From Semisulcospira habei (taxonomy: Eukaryota; Mollusca; Gastropoda; Semisulcospiridae): a stretch of 64,000 nt of DNA. The position numbers and the translations under genes are program-made. The notes beneath the pieces are model-generated. The model worked only from the letters and a program-made list of their open reading frames with translations. It was not told the DNA's origin and searched no databases. The stretch lies in contig BTPG01000007.1 of assembly GCA_036245525.1 (NCBI GenBank), positions 120,422,132 to 120,486,131 of the forward strand, in the 5' to 3' direction. Shown one piece after another: positions 63,801 through 64,000 of this stretch (positions are counted from its first letter, which is position 1; every line of letters begins with the position of its first letter).

Positions 63801-64000
63801 ATTGTTTACAACAGACTCTGTTCAGTCATACTGCGTCACCGTCTAAGTCCCCCCCCCCCCCCCCTTGTGTACTATATTAGAGACCTGCATATATATGCAT
63901 AAGACTTTACAATAAACACGTACACTATAGAAGGGGGGCCCAGGGTACAAATACGGCAGTATGCCCAAAAAGTCATTTTTTATTTTTTTTTTCCTCGCCA
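63801..64000. other. right edge, C-tract at about 63848
   Basis: A run of about 16 C and AT-rich sequence. No gene. Confidence 0.4.

Overview
The window is eukaryotic nuclear DNA, most likely from a lophotrochozoan animal and probably a marine gastropod mollusc. The evidence is one intron-containing animal GPCR gene, CR1/L2-, Rex1- and RTE-like non-LTR retrotransposons, tRNA-headed SINEs, long (GA)n, (CA)n and tetranucleotide microsatellites, and very many short palindromic DNA transposons. The species placement is inference. No bacterial, plasmid or phage features are present.

Layout. 1-11 kb: hairpin MITEs, an RTE-like reverse transcriptase relic split by one of them, a tRNA-headed SINE (minus) and two GC-rich stretches that could be promoters. 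11,090-15,620: a 4.5-kb element with inverted repeats of about 1 kb and a dead RT/RNase H insert. 15.6-26.5 kb: MITEs, a second SINE, a Rex1-like relic (minus, 19.8-22.6 kb) and a CR1/L2-like 3' fragment. 26,829-34,347: the only host protein gene I can support, a divergent class A GPCR of three phase-compatible coding exons (522 aa); its introns hold MITEs, retroelement 3' ends and (CT)n arrays. 36,317-39,625: a CR1/L2-like retrotransposon with an open endonuclease-RT frame, inserted in a degenerate tandem repeat. 41,101-45,570: second copy of the 4.5-kb element, same orientation. 46-64 kb: microsatellites, MITEs and a clean 1,006-bp solo LTR with 5-bp target duplications (61,134-62,139).

The dominant unexplained structure is a set of hairpin MITE families. 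Family TH-A (about 205-218 bp) has a stem around GTTCAAGGGTGGTGCC and GCTTGGCGCC. Family TH-C (about 200-215 bp) has a stem around GCAAGAGGCATAGATCCTC. Family TH-B is about 80 bp, nearly all stem. All three start TTAACYCATTCR or TTAACCCCTTCA and end with the inverse, so they look like TTAA-targeting (piggyBac-type) non-autonomous elements. No transposase for them is in the window. One TH-A copy sits in an RT reading frame, and removing it with one TTAA restores the frame exactly. Copies differ in stem sequence, but the two arms of each copy usually differ together. Further foldback families (called FB-D to FB-O here) lack the TTAA ends.

Coordinates of diverged repeats are good to about 10 bp; those of exons, TSD-bounded MITEs, the long-TIR elements and the solo LTR were read to the base. 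Similarity statements are by eye; no alignment or database search was run.
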